Origin: Corynespora cassiicola
Taxonomy: Eukaryota > Ascomycota > Dothideomycetes > Pleosporales > Corynesporascaceae
Reading direction: 5' to 3'
Length of the DNA stretch: 64,000 nt
NCBI GenBank assembly: GCA_022059125.1
Contig: JAEUWY010000001.1
Location: 620,001 to 684,000, forward strand
Part shown: one piece after another, positions 43,586-55,705 of the stretch
How the letters are laid out: every line of letters starts with the position of its first letter
How positions within the stretch are numbered: position 1 is the first letter of the stretch
The notes under the pieces: generated by a model
What the model saw: only the letters and a program-made list of their open reading frames with translations
What the model was told of the DNA's origin: nothing
The model's database searches: none
Position numbers and translations under genes: made by a program

Positions 43586-46295
43586 GTGTCAATGTTGACG
43601 GTAGCCAGAGGGTATTTACAGCATGTGTTATACTTTCCCCTGAAGATACTGTAAAGTCTCAACTTGGTTCTACGGATTGAAATATTGGTTTCTCTATCGC
43701 GCGTATGATTGAGTGACATAAGTCCATATGTGCCTCACCTCTTCAGTACTGAAATGATGGCAATTCTTTGTGCCCTCAAGCATCTCTTTTTTATGTGAAA
43801 ACAGGTGTTTCCTCTCCCAAAAAGCTGTTCGACGCTTCATTTTATAGTGAGGCCCGCTGCCGAAACCGTTCTAACAGCCCCTTGTATCTGTATATATCCC
43901 CCCCTTTGCATAAGTGTGTCCGTCCAGACGAGGAAATATGTCTACTTTATCAATTTTGTGCTTACAATGGTCTACCTAGAGCCAATCTTTGTGTCGAACG
44001 ATTGCAGAACCATCCTGCTCCCATGAGATAGTAGTCCTTGACAAATGTGGGACTAAAGCTTCTGCATTATACAGGAAAGGGTCAATTATCTTCTGAAGCC
44101 ACTGAAGGAAAAATGGGTTTACTTATTTCCAATATAATAATTGTCAATCCAATGTCTTCCATCTAGTATATTCATTGTCGCTCTTAGTTTCCCTAGATAA
44201 CATAGGCAAGCTTCGATCATTAATATATGTCCCGGAATGCTATTGCCTTTTCAAACGTAGGAACATCATCTGTTACGATAGTGCAGCATAGACTTCCAAT
44301 ACACATGATAGTTTCCGTTGTACAGTAGGAGATGGAAGGGCACGCGCAAATAGATCCCTTTAGACATATATAGATAGACACAAGATATATCAAGAAAATG
44401 CTGGATACAGAAAGAGAATTTAAACACAGTTTTCTACTGTCTTATTACTCGTCGCATCACGTAGCTGTCTTCGTGCTAATTGTCTAAAGCTCGAAACTCC
44501 GTTGCATTCTTTGCAACGAAGACACGACTAGTTAGTCCTTGAGTTCAACCTTTGATTTGACAAACATCAGGTTTCGGCCTGTATTCATTGTCGCCGGCAA
44601 ACTTGCGGAATTTGCCCGTGCAATTCTTATGCTAGGCATTGCGAATAGAGCGGACGGCCATCAGAGGCAGACCCTAAACTCATAACAACAGCCATGTCCA
44701 GAATCGATTTCACGGGGTCAGTGTCTAGTCCCCGTGTCCCCATATCTCCTTTGTACACTCTGCACACCACATTGTACGTCTCCGTAATACACCGCCTAGC
44801 TCGCATCCAAACAAGAAGATAGGAGCCCAACACGCCCCGCTCTCCCAAGTCAGAGATAACCGACCCCTCGTCCCTAACCCTCTTGCATCGCTAGACCAGG
44901 AGTCCGGAGATTAGCCCTCGCATCGTGCGTGCCCTCTCCGCCAAAAAAAAGAGGCGCAGCGGCAGTGCCTTTGAATTCCCCAACGGCCTGCACAAAAAGG
45001 ACCCCCTTTCGCTTTTATTTTGCAAAAGCCAACACTTGTCCTTTTTTTTTTTGCCTCCGTCCCCCCAAGTCTCAAAACAGCCATGTACCCGCCCGCCTGC
45101 CCGCCTGCCCGCCGTAATCCCCTTTCCTTTCAATCAATGACTAAACCGCCCATCCCTCTAGCCTATGGGGCTCCAAACAAAACGCCGCATAGCAGGCTGG
45201 AGACGTTTCGCATACTAATACCTTTCCCTCTTGGCAGGACTAATGGGTTACCAAACAATACCAAGGCCAGGCAAAGGGCAAGACGAGGCAGACTGATCGT
45301 ACGAAGGTGACTAAAGCCGTGTGGAGGTGACCAAACAGACGAGGGTTCGTTCGAAGGACAGGACAGGACAGTCCAGGGGAGTGGGGAGGGGGGAGCCAAT
45401 CGAGAGCCGGGAGGGATTCCGAAGGAGCAGCACGCGTGGTTTGCCGAGCCGGGAGGGCGGACATGGACAGGCAGAATTGTGGGGAATGGGGGGTGTTGGG
45501 TTACGCGTAAACGTTTACAGCGAAAGCACAGGTGGTGGTGTTGGTTCTGCGGGCGGGTGGGGGACAAGAGGCATGACTGAATGGCTGGGGAGGTGAGGCT
45601 GCGGGTAGGCAAGAGAGAGGAGGACGCTTGAAATGCAATGTAGACAAGGCTGGGCGTGCGTCTGCATTGCATCGGGGAGAATCTGGGACGGGTTCGGGGA
45701 TGTGAGATTCAAGGGGGGTCTGTGCGGTGGAGGCGGTGGTGGTGAGCGGGCGCGGGCGGGAGGACAGCTAAATTTGGGGCATGGGGGCGTCGCGCGCGCC
45801 GTGGGCCGCGGCGGCCAAAGGGTCCGGCGGCGGCATCCCATATCTGAAGTCGCAACGTTGAGCCAAGCCACACGCAGCTGGGCAGTCTGATCCTCCCCTT
45901 ACAGTTACTCTCTTCCCTCCAGCCAGCCCGCCCGCCCGCCGCCCGCAATCCCTCAGTTTCTGTCTTAATAAGATTCCAGTTGCCCGCAGAAGAAGCCAGC
46001 TTTGCCGTATATCCTGCGTGTTTGTGGTGCCCGCATATACTGCTCACTTACTCTCCCTTCCCCCTACCACCTACCCGTCTATCCGTCTTCCAGAAGCACC
46101 CACCCAATGCAGCTACTTAGGCGCCCTTGACCCCCCAAGCACCAGGCGCCGTAACTGCGCACGCGACACACTCACACGCTCTCTCTCTCCCTCGACGCTC
46201 ACTATCCCACACTCCTTGCAACCAACAATTCGGCGGGAAGCGGCGGCGGACGACGACGACGACGAAGAAGAAGAGAAGCAAAGGAAAGGGAAGCC
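43586..46295. other. Long intergenic stretch, no gene recognised
   Basis: About 2.7 kb. The left part (to 44450) is AT-rich; from about 44880 it is pyrimidine- or purine-skewed with runs of A, T and C, and probably includes a long leader of the sugar transporter gene, ending in a (GAC/GAA)n stretch at 46249-46275. Open frames there are low-complexity shadows. Confidence 0.5.
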
Positions 46296-48190
46296 ATGCC
46301 GGCGTTTGCGCAATGGTCGGGGACGCCCTCGATCAAGGGCTCGACGGAGCCGATGCGCATGGCGCTCCTCACGGCGTCATTGATAGGACTGCAGTACGTG
46401 TACATTTGCTTTGGAGATGAAGGGAGGGAAAGAGGAGGATGGTGTATGGAGAGACACAGAAAGAGAGAAAGCATGCTGACCAAGGCATCCGGACCCGCAG
46501 ATTCACCTGGAACGTCGAAATGACCTACTGCACGCCCTACCTCCTCGAACTCGGCCTCACAAAGTCCAACATCTCGCTCGTGTGGATCGCGGGCCCGCTG
46601 TCGGGCCTCATCATGCAGCCCATTGTCGGCGTCGTGGCGGACCGGTCGACGAGCCGGTGGGGGAGGAGGCGCCCCTTTATGCTCGGGGGCACGGTGCTGG
46701 TGTCGCTCTTCCTGCTGCTGCTCGGCTGGACAAAGGAGTTTGTCATGATGTTCGCGACGGACAAGGAGGCTATCAGGAGAGGGACCATACTCATGGCGGT
46801 GCTGAGCATCTACGGCATCGACTTCGCCATCAATGCGGTCCAGGGCTCGTGCAGGGGCTTGATTGTGGATACGCTGCCCATCCCCAAGCAGCAGATGGGG
46901 TCTAGCTGGGCTAGCAGGATGGTGGCTGTCGGCTCGCTGGTGGGATATGCGGCCGGTGCCGTGGACCTGCGCAGCGTGTTTGGGCCCATGCTGGGGGACT
47001 CGCAATTCAAGCAACTGACGGCCGTGGCGGCCCTGACGCTCTGCATCACCGTCGGCATCACCTCCTGGGCCGTCACGGAGCGCGTGCTGGTCCACGATGG
47101 CAGGGGAGAGGGAGAGAAGCTGGGCCCCGTGGAGGTGCTCACCACGATTGCAAAGACGGCCACGAACCTGCCAAGGGGCATCCAGGCCATTTGCTTTGTG
47201 CAGTTCTGGGCGTGGATTGGTTAGTTGGGCCCGCCAGATGCAGCCACGACATGTTGACATGTACTGACATGCAAGCCAGGTTGGTTCCCGTTCCTCTTCT
47301 ACAGCACGACGTGGGTGGGCGAGATCTATCTACGCTACGACGCCCCTGCAGAGGCCAAGACGACGGGCGACTTGACAGGCCAGGTAGGACGCATTGGGTC
47401 CATGGCACTAATCGCCTTCAGCATCATCACGTTTGTCATGTCGGTCATCCTCCCGTGGTTCGTGAAGAGCCCGCAGGACGAGGCTCCGGGATTTACTCCG
47501 AGGCCACCGGCGAGCATCGCGTCGATTGTGATTGAGGTGGAAAAGTACAAGCCATCCCTGCTCACCACGTGGACCGTCTCGCACTGCATCTTTGCGGGGT
47601 CCATGATCATGGCGCCGTTTGTACAGTCGCTGAGGAGCGCGACGATCATCGTTGCCGTGTGTGGCGTGTAAGTGGACTCCCCCCGAGCTTCTAGAAAAAC
47701 TCTATCTGACCGAGGGCGGGACAGATCGTGGGCCATCAGCTGCTGGGCGCCCTTCACCTTCCTGGGCGTCGAGATCAACCGGCTGTCACAGGGCAGCCAC
47801 CACGCGTACGGGCACCTCGGCCGCAGCTCCATAGAGCTCGAGTCTCCCGTGGCGCTGCATCTGAACCACGGGCTGGAGGAGGCGAGCGGCAGTGGCGGCG
47901 GCGGCGGAGGAGGCAGCAGTGGCAGCGGAGAAAGCTCGGGCAAGTACCTGGGCATCATGAACCTGTACACGACGCTGCCGCAGTTTGTCGGCACGGGCAT
48001 CTCGTACTGCGTCTTCTCGCTGCTGGAACCCGGCAAGAGCCCCGAGCTGTCCAAGGAGACGGCACCCGAGGAGCAGCACTCGACGGACGGGCCGAATGCC
48101 ATCGCCGTGTGCCTGTTCATCGGGGCGCTTTCGGCAACTGTAGCGGCGGTGTCGACGAGGCGGCTGAAGCGCCTGCAGCAGGGGCACTGA
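46296..48190 (+). CDS. Sucrose/alpha-glucoside-type proton symporter (GPH-MFS, Sut1-like)
   Basis: Four exons: 46296-46393, 46501-47219, 47280-47667, 47725-48190; 556 residues, twelve predicted helices. Marks of the glycoside-pentoside-hexuronide sucrose carrier group: LIGLQFTWNVEMTYCTPYLLELG, WIAGPLSGLIMQPIVG, the loop DRSTSRWGRRRPFMLGG (SxxGRRRPF), DTLPIPKQQMGSSWASRM, and FWAWIGWFPFLFYSTTWVGEIY. Homologues include fission yeast Sut1 and plant SUTs, which import sucrose or maltose with protons. A cytosolic loop near residue 455 is a Gly/Ser repeat. Immediately after the stop lies a G-rich minisatellite (48228-48300). Confidence 0.9.
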
Positions 48191-48227
48191 GAAATGGCAA
48201 GAGCAGGAGTGGGTGGCAGTTGGTAGG

Positions 48228-48300
48228 TGGGAGTAGTGAGAGTGGTGGGAGTGGTGGGTGTAGTGGGTGCAGTGGGTGCAGTGGACACGGTGGGTGCAGG
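48228..48300. repeat. G-rich minisatellite (GTGGGAGTGGTGGG/AGTGGGTGC)
   Basis: Several imperfect copies of an 9-12 nt GTGGG-containing unit follow the sugar transporter stop by 38 nt. Runs of GGG at short spacing could fold as a G-quadruplex in the 3' flank. Confidence 0.65.
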
Positions 48301-48811
48301 CGAGTGCCATTACTGGGGCCCGGGCAGGCGCGATTCGTCAGCCGGCGCCTGCAAGATTTTTTTTTCGTGTTGATTCTGTGCTGCCGCGTTGTTCTAGAAG
48401 GAAGGCGCGGGTCAGGGCGTGGAAGGCGCGAGGGCGCGTTGGCGTTGGGATCCCAGGATAGACGGGCAGGCGCGACAGACGGACAGGCGGGCGCGGCAAG
48501 GGCTCTCGGCCAGCCAGCGCGCAGGCCGACGGGCAATGGAGTAGCATGCATAGCCAGATACAATCAGCAGCAGCGCGGCCAAAGTCGGCGGCTTGGGGCC
48601 GTGGGCGCGACAGTGTACAGTATAGCCTGCGGTGCGGTGGTGATGTGTCGCCGCCGTGATGCGTCGAGGTGGCACCCCCGGCCGCTGCTGGCGGCTGGCG
48701 GCCATCGTGGAGCTGCTTCGATGGACGGCCCACACGTGCCACGCCTGCTAGCAGAGGGCCGCGGGTGGGCAGAGAGAAAATTCCCTGCGCAAAAAAAAGA
48801 GGCGGTAAACA

Positions 48812-48935
48812 GGACGCCCCAGCCAGCCAGCCAGCCCAGCAGCCCAGCAGCCCAGCAACCCAGCAAACCCAGCCCGCCAGCAGCCAGCAGCCAGCAGCCA
48901 GCAGCCAGCAGCCCGCAGCCCGCAGCCCGCAGAAA
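48812..48935. repeat. CAGCCAGCAGCC tandem repeat
   Basis: Imperfect tandem copies of CCAGCAG/CCCGCAG units upstream of NAP1; another short tandem of CCGCCTA follows at about 48968-49005. Confidence 0.7.
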
Positions 48936-49346
48936 AGCGAGCCATCGCGCCCGCACCACCGACCTGCCTACCGCCTACCGCCAACCGCCTACCGCCTACC
49001 GCCTACCATCGACTCGCCCCCCCGACCCCGACCCTCTCTTTTTACTTGCCTGCCGCGCCCTCGCCCTCGCCGTCCGCACTCCTCTCCCCCTCTGCCTCAC
49101 CACCCAGCCCAGCCCAGCCCAGCCTGCAGCCCGCAGAGCCACTTTTCGGCACCGCTTACATCACCGCACCCACGCCCGCTAGCCCAAACCGCGTTACTTG
49201 GAGGGGCCACCAGCTAGCGCCGCTTCTCTCTCGCTCAACCGCCGAACAATTCTGCAAGACTGAACGCCTGGGGCTCACCAACAACCTCGACACCTCCCAA
49301 CAACCCCCAAGCCCCAACTCTAACGTCCGTCCCGGAGCCCGCCATC

Positions 49347-50955
49347 ATGTCCGAGCCCATCCGCAATAAGAAGCTCGACAGCATATCTGCTCCGTAAGTC
49401 CTCGCTCCCTTCCCCACCCCACGCTCCCCGAGCAAAATTGTACCCAACTTCCGCCCCCCGACGTCCCTCCTTCCCTCCTTCGACCCGCACCGCCATCATG
49501 ACTGCCTCGCACTCTGCAATCAACGTGCCCCAAGCTCACGACATGACCACCAGCACCCCGCAGAACACGCCTGCCAATGCTGCCCCCATATCGTCGCGCG
49601 CCCAGCAGCCCGGCGTCGCCAGCATCAAAGAGGGTGAGTTCTCCCCACGGCAAAAATTCCGTGCCTTGCCCCCCCCCCCCCACCACCCGCTCCCGCACCC
49701 CGCGCACCTGCGCGCCCTCGCAACACCACCGCTGACCACGCTTTTTTGCACCTGAACAGAGGAGCTCGACCGCGCTGCTGCCGGTCTCTTCGCCGCAAAC
49801 CCTGCCCTCGTGCACATGATGCAGGCGAAGCTCGGTTCCCTGGTCGGCCGCTCGAGCGGCTACATCGAGTCACTGCCCGTCTCGGTCCGCCGTCGCGTCG
49901 CCGGCCTCAAGGGCATCCAGAAGGACCACTCCAAGCTCGAGGCCGAGTTCCAGGAGGAGGTCCTGCAATTGGAGAAGAAGTACTTTGCCAAGTTCACACC
50001 CCTCTACCAGGACCGTGCAAAGATTGTCAACGGCGCGACCGAGCCCAGCGACGAGCAGGTCAAGGTCGGCGAGACCAAGGACGAGGATGACGACGAGGAG
50101 CCCGTCAACGAGGAGGACGTCAACAAGGACGAGGGCAAGGACGTCAAGGGTATCCCCGAGTTCTGGCTCAGCGCCATGAAGAACCAGATCTCGCTCGCCG
50201 AGATGATCACGGACCGCGACGAGGCCGCCCTCAAGCACCTCACCGACATCCGCATGGAGTACCTCGACCGCCCCGGCTTCCGCCTCATCTTCGAGTTTGA
50301 GGAGAACGAGTTCTTCGAGAACAAGACCATCACCAAGACGTACTACTACCAGGAGGAGAACGGCTACGGTGGCGACTTCATCTACGACCACGCCGAGGGC
50401 GACAAGATCGAGTGGAAGGCCGGCAAGGACCTGACCGTCCGCATCGAGAGCAAGAAGCAGCGAAACAAGAGTGAGTTTTTTTTTTTTTTTGCATTGCCCC
50501 GCCGCGCATCCGCGATTCGTGCTGACTTGTCCAGACACCAAGCAGACCCGCGTCGTCAAGAAGACGGTCCCCACCGAGTCGTTCTTCAACTTCTTCGACC
50601 CCCCCAAGCCCCCTACCGACGACGACGATGCTTCGTCCGACATTGAGGAGCGCCTCGAGTTGGATTACCAGCTCGGCGAGGACATCAAGGAGAAGCTCAT
50701 TCCCCGCGCCATCGACTGGTTCACCGGCGAGGCCCTCCAGTACGAGAACATTGAGGACTTTGATGAGGGCGAATTCGAGGACGAGGACGACGAGGATGAG
50801 GATGAGCTCAGCGATGACCGCGACGATGACGAGGAGAGTGACGACGAGGTAAGCACATGGCGAATGCCCCCGCACAAACCCGACCCGCTAACGAAATCCA
50901 CCAGAACGACGGCACAAAGCCCAAGCAGGAGGCGGCCGAGTGCAAGCAGAGCTGA
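49347..50955 (+). CDS. NAP1: Nucleosome assembly protein 1
   Basis: Five exons: 49347-49393, 49554-49633, 49760-50470, 50535-50848, 50905-50955; 400 residues. Splicing yields the conserved start MSEPIRNKK...[14 protein letters not shown]. The core NAP fold runs from [16 protein letters not shown] through the long dimerisation helix, [25 protein letters not shown], and [11 protein letters not shown] to the acidic tail ([11 protein letters not shown]...). It shuttles and deposits H2A-H2B. The last four residues are CKQS, a CaaX box, matching known farnesylated NAP1 proteins. The small last exon supplies the CaaX tail. An in-frame ATG at 49497 upstream of exon 2 could give an alternative N-terminus. 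Confidence 0.93.
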
Positions 50956-51923
50956 AGTGGTGCACCTCCTCGCTCCGATCGATGGCGATAGGTATTCGGC
51001 TTTGTTCACTTCGATCTAGATGCCGGCATCACGGGTGCATCTGGCAGCTTCGTGGCTCTCGGATGTTGAACCTGTTTCCTTAATCTCATCCCCAACACAC
51101 CCCAGCACTGCTTGTTTTCACGGCGTAATACTTGGACCATACGTGCCGAGATGATTATTGAGCTAGCTACCCACACACCCAAACTACTACCCTTGGTTCC
51201 CCCCCATCCTGTCTTGAGCTTGTTTGGGGGTTCCGCATGCTCGCCAGACCCTTCCCCAAAACGACACGGCAAAGACTGCAACATACTACGACTACCTGAG
51301 CACTGATTGAGAGTTGGAGCATTCATCTGGGTTATTGGCGCTATGCGAATGGGGTTGCTGTCTCTTTTGTTTCCCGGTGGCACGCCTGTTACTTCGGTTT
51401 CGGAAGACGCCGCCCTGGTGGCACCAGCACCATGCAAGGAAGTTTACTCATCTCGGTTGGCACGGGGGGTTGGAGTGCGTTTTCTCTCTTTCTTTGTCCG
51501 TTTTTTTATTGCAAAAGTTTGGGGGTTCCTCGGTGTGAAATGGTTAGGCCAGGTTAGAATTAGGAAACCTCATTGCGATTCAACGACTCATTTTTGACGT
51601 CTCGTCTGACACTACTGCTGACATGCACACTACCATCCATGACTTTTTGCTGTGTCTTTTTGTCATGATGTGATGTCGTGATGTCGTGATGTCGTGATGT
51701 AGGTCTGGGAAGGATCCCATGCACGTCGCCCATGTCGGAAAAGAAAGAAATGCCATGAAGCAAAGGAGAAGGAAAGAAGCAACGCCGCGCCATGCATGCC
51801 TCGGCCTCGTCGTCTCTGGGTGCTGCACATGGGACAAGGGGGAATAACGGCGTGCCTAATGAGGGAACCAAGATCCTTCCCATGGCCCAGGATACATGAT
51901 ACACGGCTAGGCATGCATGGCAT

Positions 51924-51960
<37 letters not shown>

Positions 51961-52520
51961 AAGGAAGGAAGGTTTGGACGTGCAGGGCGGGTTGGAGGTT
52001 AGTGCGGAGGCGAATGGATGGATGGATGGATGGATGGGATGGAGGGAGAGAGAGCCTGGGTGTTGGGTGAGAGGGGGTTAGCGCGGGGCTGGAGGTGTGG
52101 CGCAGGTGAAGAGGGGTGGGATTTTCTTATATATAATTAATATTTTTATTTTTTTTGCTTTGGGGGCGGGGTGGGAAGGATGGAGAGGGGAGACAATGGG
52201 TTAATTTCAGAAGTAGAATTACAATCCAAAGGAATCTAAATCCAGTTCGGATTCTCACTGATTTGGCTCGTTCCAGATTGTTTTTTTATTACTCTCTATC
52301 GAGGGTTGGTCGGTCTTGCGCGCGGTATTGGCAGCGCAGCGCAGCGCATCGCATCGCCGTCCCGCACCGCAACACCTCCGAACACACACCACCACCACCA
52401 CCAACCACCAACCAACCCCCCATCCTCGACCTCTGGTCCGCACATACTACCTAGCACGCCACATATACACACACATATACGCACACGTACCCCCCCGTAA
52501 CGCACATCCACGCATCAACA
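50956..52520. other. Intergenic with microsatellites
   Basis: 3' flank of NAP1 and FAP7 promoter. Holds (TG)n at 51925-51958, (GGAT)n at about 52014-52038 and CAC-rich runs near 52380-52410. No gene recognised. Confidence 0.5.
51925..51958. repeat. (TG)n microsatellite
   Basis: About 17 TG units, followed by GGAA-type repeats and, 60 nt later, ATGG repeats. Confidence 0.85.
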
Positions 52521-53249
52521 ATGCCCCGCAAGAACCCAAACATTGTCGTCACGGGCACGCCCGGAGTGGGCAAGACGACGCACGCCGAGCAGATTGCGCG
52601 GGCCACGGGCTTCAAGCACATTTCCGTCAACCAGATTGTAAAGGACGAGGGGTTCCACGAGGGCAAGGACGAGGAGACGGGGAGCTGGGTGGTGGATGAG
52701 GAAAAGGTATGCCTTTTTTTTTCTTTCTCTTCTTCCATTTCTGTTGTTTTTTTTTTTTTTACATTTCCACCCCCCCCCCCCCCTCCCCTATACACGAATA
52801 AGGATTGAGACTAGGGGTCTGAGTTGCAATTCCCCCCCCAATCCCATGCAAGAAATGCAGCGCTGACCACTCCCATCCCCCAAATACAGCTCCTCGACTA
52901 CCTCGAAGCAACCCCCCTCGACGCCTCGGGCGGCTACATACTCGACTGGCACGCCTGCGACCTCTTCCCCGAGCGCTGGATCGACCTGGTGCTCGTGCTG
53001 CGCTGCGACCCGACCGCGCTGTACGACCGCCTCACCGCGAGGGGCTACCAGGGCAAGAAGCTCGACGAGAACATGGACGCCGAGATCATGCAGGTCCTGC
53101 TCGAGGAGGCGCGCGAGGCGTACAGGGAGGAGATTGTCGTGGAGCTGAGGAGTGATGGCGCAGAGGATGTCGAGGGCAATGTCGAGAGGGTGGAGCAGTG
53201 GGTCGAGGGGTGGAGGAGGGATAATGCGGGTGAGGGGGATGAGGAATAG
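52521..53249 (+). CDS. FAP7: Adenylate kinase 6-type NTPase (Fap7/hCINAP)
   Basis: Two exons: 52521-52706 and 52890-53249; 181 residues. P-loop GTPGVGKT at residues 12-19 near the N-terminus, followed by family segments HISVNQIVKDEGFHEG, LLDYLEATPLDASGGYILDWHACDLFPERWIDLVLVLRCDP, LYDRLTARGYQGKKLDENMDAEIMQVLLEEAREAY and EEIVVELRSD. Fap7 is needed for the last cleavage of 20S pre-rRNA at site D, working with Rps14 on the 40S particle; it has adenylate kinase and ATPase activity. The 183-nt intron contains long T and C runs. The tail EGDEE is acidic. Confidence 0.93.
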
Positions 53250-53485
53250 AAGAAAATGGAGAAGAAGAAGGCGTTTTGCCCTCGATTCTTCGCCATGTTC
53301 TTTTTTTTTTCTTCCTTTCTCTGGGTATTGGGGTTTTCATCATCGTCATTTGAATGGGTTTTTGGAGATATGGATTGGGTAAGTCTTGTTCTATGTTTTT
53401 CTTTTCTTGGTTCTTGTACACATTCTAGAGAGGGTATACACGAGGGAGATAGCATGGCCAGGGGCGTTACATCTCCAGCACCTGC

Positions 53486-54583
53486 CTACCCGTCCACCCG
53501 GCTCGCAAGCCACTCCTTGAGCTTGTCGAGCGCCTTGCCGCGGTGCGAGATCTTGTTCTTCTCGCTCTTCTCCATCTCGGCATACGTCTTGCCCTCGTAC
53601 TCGAAGCACGAGTCCCACCCTGGTCTCTTTGTCAGCGTCCGCCTCCTTGCACGGTTCCCGACAGAATGAACCAAGACTTACCAAACACTGTAGGTCCCCG
53701 GCTCGCTACCAGCTTTCCGTCGGTCCTCCCCTGGAACAGGACGGGCTCGTGGCCAGGGCCCTCGCAGTAGGCGAATGTGCAGACGGCCTGTGCCGACTTG
53801 TCCTCGAACCCGTCGAGCATCTTGTGGAGCTGCAGCGGGCCGAGCGAAAGCATGAACCATTTGCTAGACGACACATGTCAGAGCCATGTCTGATGGATGG
53901 ATGAGATGGATGAGATGGATGGGATGAATGGATGGAATGGAGGTGCTGGGAGAGGATTCAATTGGACGTACATGTATGGTCCTGGTAGGTCGTTCATGGC
54001 CTTGAAGCAGAGACACGTATCTTCGACCAGGACGGGCCCATTGATCTGGAAGCAGAAAAGTTTAGTGATACCAATTCATTGTGATTAGTTTTCGACCCTC
54101 AATGCACGACAAGGACCCTAATGCAAAAACGACTAGGCAAAAGGGGGTGTGCAAAGAAAGAGCCAAAAAACTGCTCGATTGGACGGGTTCAACTTACCGC
54201 CTCAGCTGCCCTCCTGCATTTATCCGTCGTGACCTCTTCCACCGTACCTTGAATCTCGACAAGATCGACATTCTGGTTCCGGAGCTCAATCACGCCTTCG
54301 AGAATGGCTTGAACCTGCGTGTCCAGTTAGCGCACTGCTTACTTATTCACCCAGCCCATGCAGGCTGCATGTGAACGTGGCCGTCGGTAGCACAAGGCGC
54401 ACATGGGTTGGGACACCCGAGGACGAGAAAAAAAAAAACTTGCACGTTCAAAACATTCGGTGAAGAGTAATATCCCCACGCTGCAGGGTGCCCGATGGGG
54501 AAAGGTCGACTTACCTCAGCGAGCTTGTTCTTGTTCCCGGTGATGAAGTTGAGGTGCTTGGGCACGGCCGCGGTAGACGCCAT
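53486..54583 (-). CDS. HAM1: Inosine/xanthosine triphosphate pyrophosphatase (Ham1)
   Basis: Five exons: 54583-54515, 54314-54198, 54045-53972, 53863-53682, 53619-53486; 191 residues, normal for the family. Segments: [16 protein letters not shown] (substrate loop), [49 protein letters not shown] with the catalytic Asp, [12 protein letters not shown] and [25 protein letters not shown]. It removes ITP, dITP and XTP from the nucleotide pool. The start used is [13 protein letters not shown], the canonical one. The same frame stays open far upstream; an ATG at 54949 would add 122 Gln/His-rich residues (see finding). Confidence 0.93.
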
Positions 54584-55705
54584 GCTGCCGTTGTTCCCGT
54601 CGTCGAGATTACCCGCCAGAAAGGATTCGAGGTGTTCCCGTGGGGGTTGCGGGCGCGCTGGTTGGTGCTGGCTCAAACCGACGGTCTGGTACGGGTGCTG
54701 CTGGAGTCGCTGGTGCAGGGCCTGTTGAGTAAAGGCCTGGGGCTGCGGGAAGCTCTGGAAGGAGGATGCTTCTTGGCGTTGATCCTGGACGGGGAAGCCG
54801 GAGTACTGGGCCTGGGTTCCTGGATGCTCGGATTGCGGTGACGGATTGGCGGGAGGCTGGGGTGTCTGCTGGTGCTGGTGCTGCTTCTGCTGATGGTGCT
54901 GATGCTGACCGGTGTGATGGTTGTGTGATAGATGGTGATGCGGAATCATGTCAATGCTCGCTGGTAAGGATATATACGAATGCAGTAGGCGATTCCGCAC
55001 GGGTTTGCTAATCGGGACGCCAATTTGATAAGCACAGCGTCGATGACTCCTCGCTGCGGAATTATCAGCCTTGCATGCGTCTCGTCGGGCCCTCTGGACG
55101 GCCGACTCACGGGCGATTGGACGGGGCGAGGCTGAGGTTGCAACAGGGCTGGAAGGGCTGGAGCAGCAGCGGATGCCACGTCGTGAATGGCTGCAGGATC
55201 GCAAAGTGCTTCCCTCTGGGGGCTTGGGACTTGCAAACTGGACGGCGGGGTGAAAGGGCCTCGGGAGGGGCACTATTTTGGGCCCGTGGACGGCGCGGGC
55301 TAGGCCCAAAGCAGCAACACAGGCGAGAAAAAGGCCTTCTAGCGCCCTTCTCGAACCCGCCCGTGCCCTCGCTAGCGCTTGCGCCGCGAACCACCACCCA
55401 TCAGCACACCTCAGCCCTGCCTGCTGCCACACGCTGCCACACAATCCCGCGGCTTTCCAGAGGGACGAGCGGGAACTGGGACAGCCCTATGGCACCGCGC
55501 TGACAACGTCACCCGCATCTCCCAGGGACCTCTTAGCGCGACGCCGACACGCCCCTGCATCGGCACGCCGATAGTTGCCTACCGCTTGCTGTACTCGCGT
55601 CACATACTGACCGCTGACCGCTGAACGCAACGTTGCCTGTATCACTGCCTAGAGCCTTTCCCTCCCCCCTCCCCCTACAAGGCAGCCGGACGACTACTAA
55701 GCACA
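54584..55705. other. Divergent HAM1/P450-like intergenic, partly open in HAM1 frame
   Basis: Contains the in-frame Q/H-rich stretch ahead of HAM1 (54949-54584, minus) and both promoters. No separate gene is supported. GC-rich around 55100-55400, with tandem-like CTGCCACA and CTGACCG words. Confidence 0.45.

Larger units (their letters stand above)
48191..49346. other. Repeat-rich intergenic / NAP1 leader
   Basis: Contains a G-rich minisatellite, a CAGCAGCC-type tandem and a CCGCCTA tandem (see repeat entries). Open frames here are compositional only. The last few hundred bases are presumably the NAP1 5' leader. Confidence 0.5.

Noticed and set aside
45163..45672. 169-codon minus-strand frame upstream of the sugar transporter
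   Set aside because: Ser/Pro/Leu-rich low-complexity frame without start context, domain or splice support.
46202..47260. 352-codon minus-strand open frame
   Set aside because: Antisense to the sugar transporter; no domain.
47728..49182. 484-codon plus-strand open frame
   Set aside because: Starts inside the sugar transporter in another frame and runs through G-rich and CAG-type repeats; it is open because of repeat composition, not because it is a gene.
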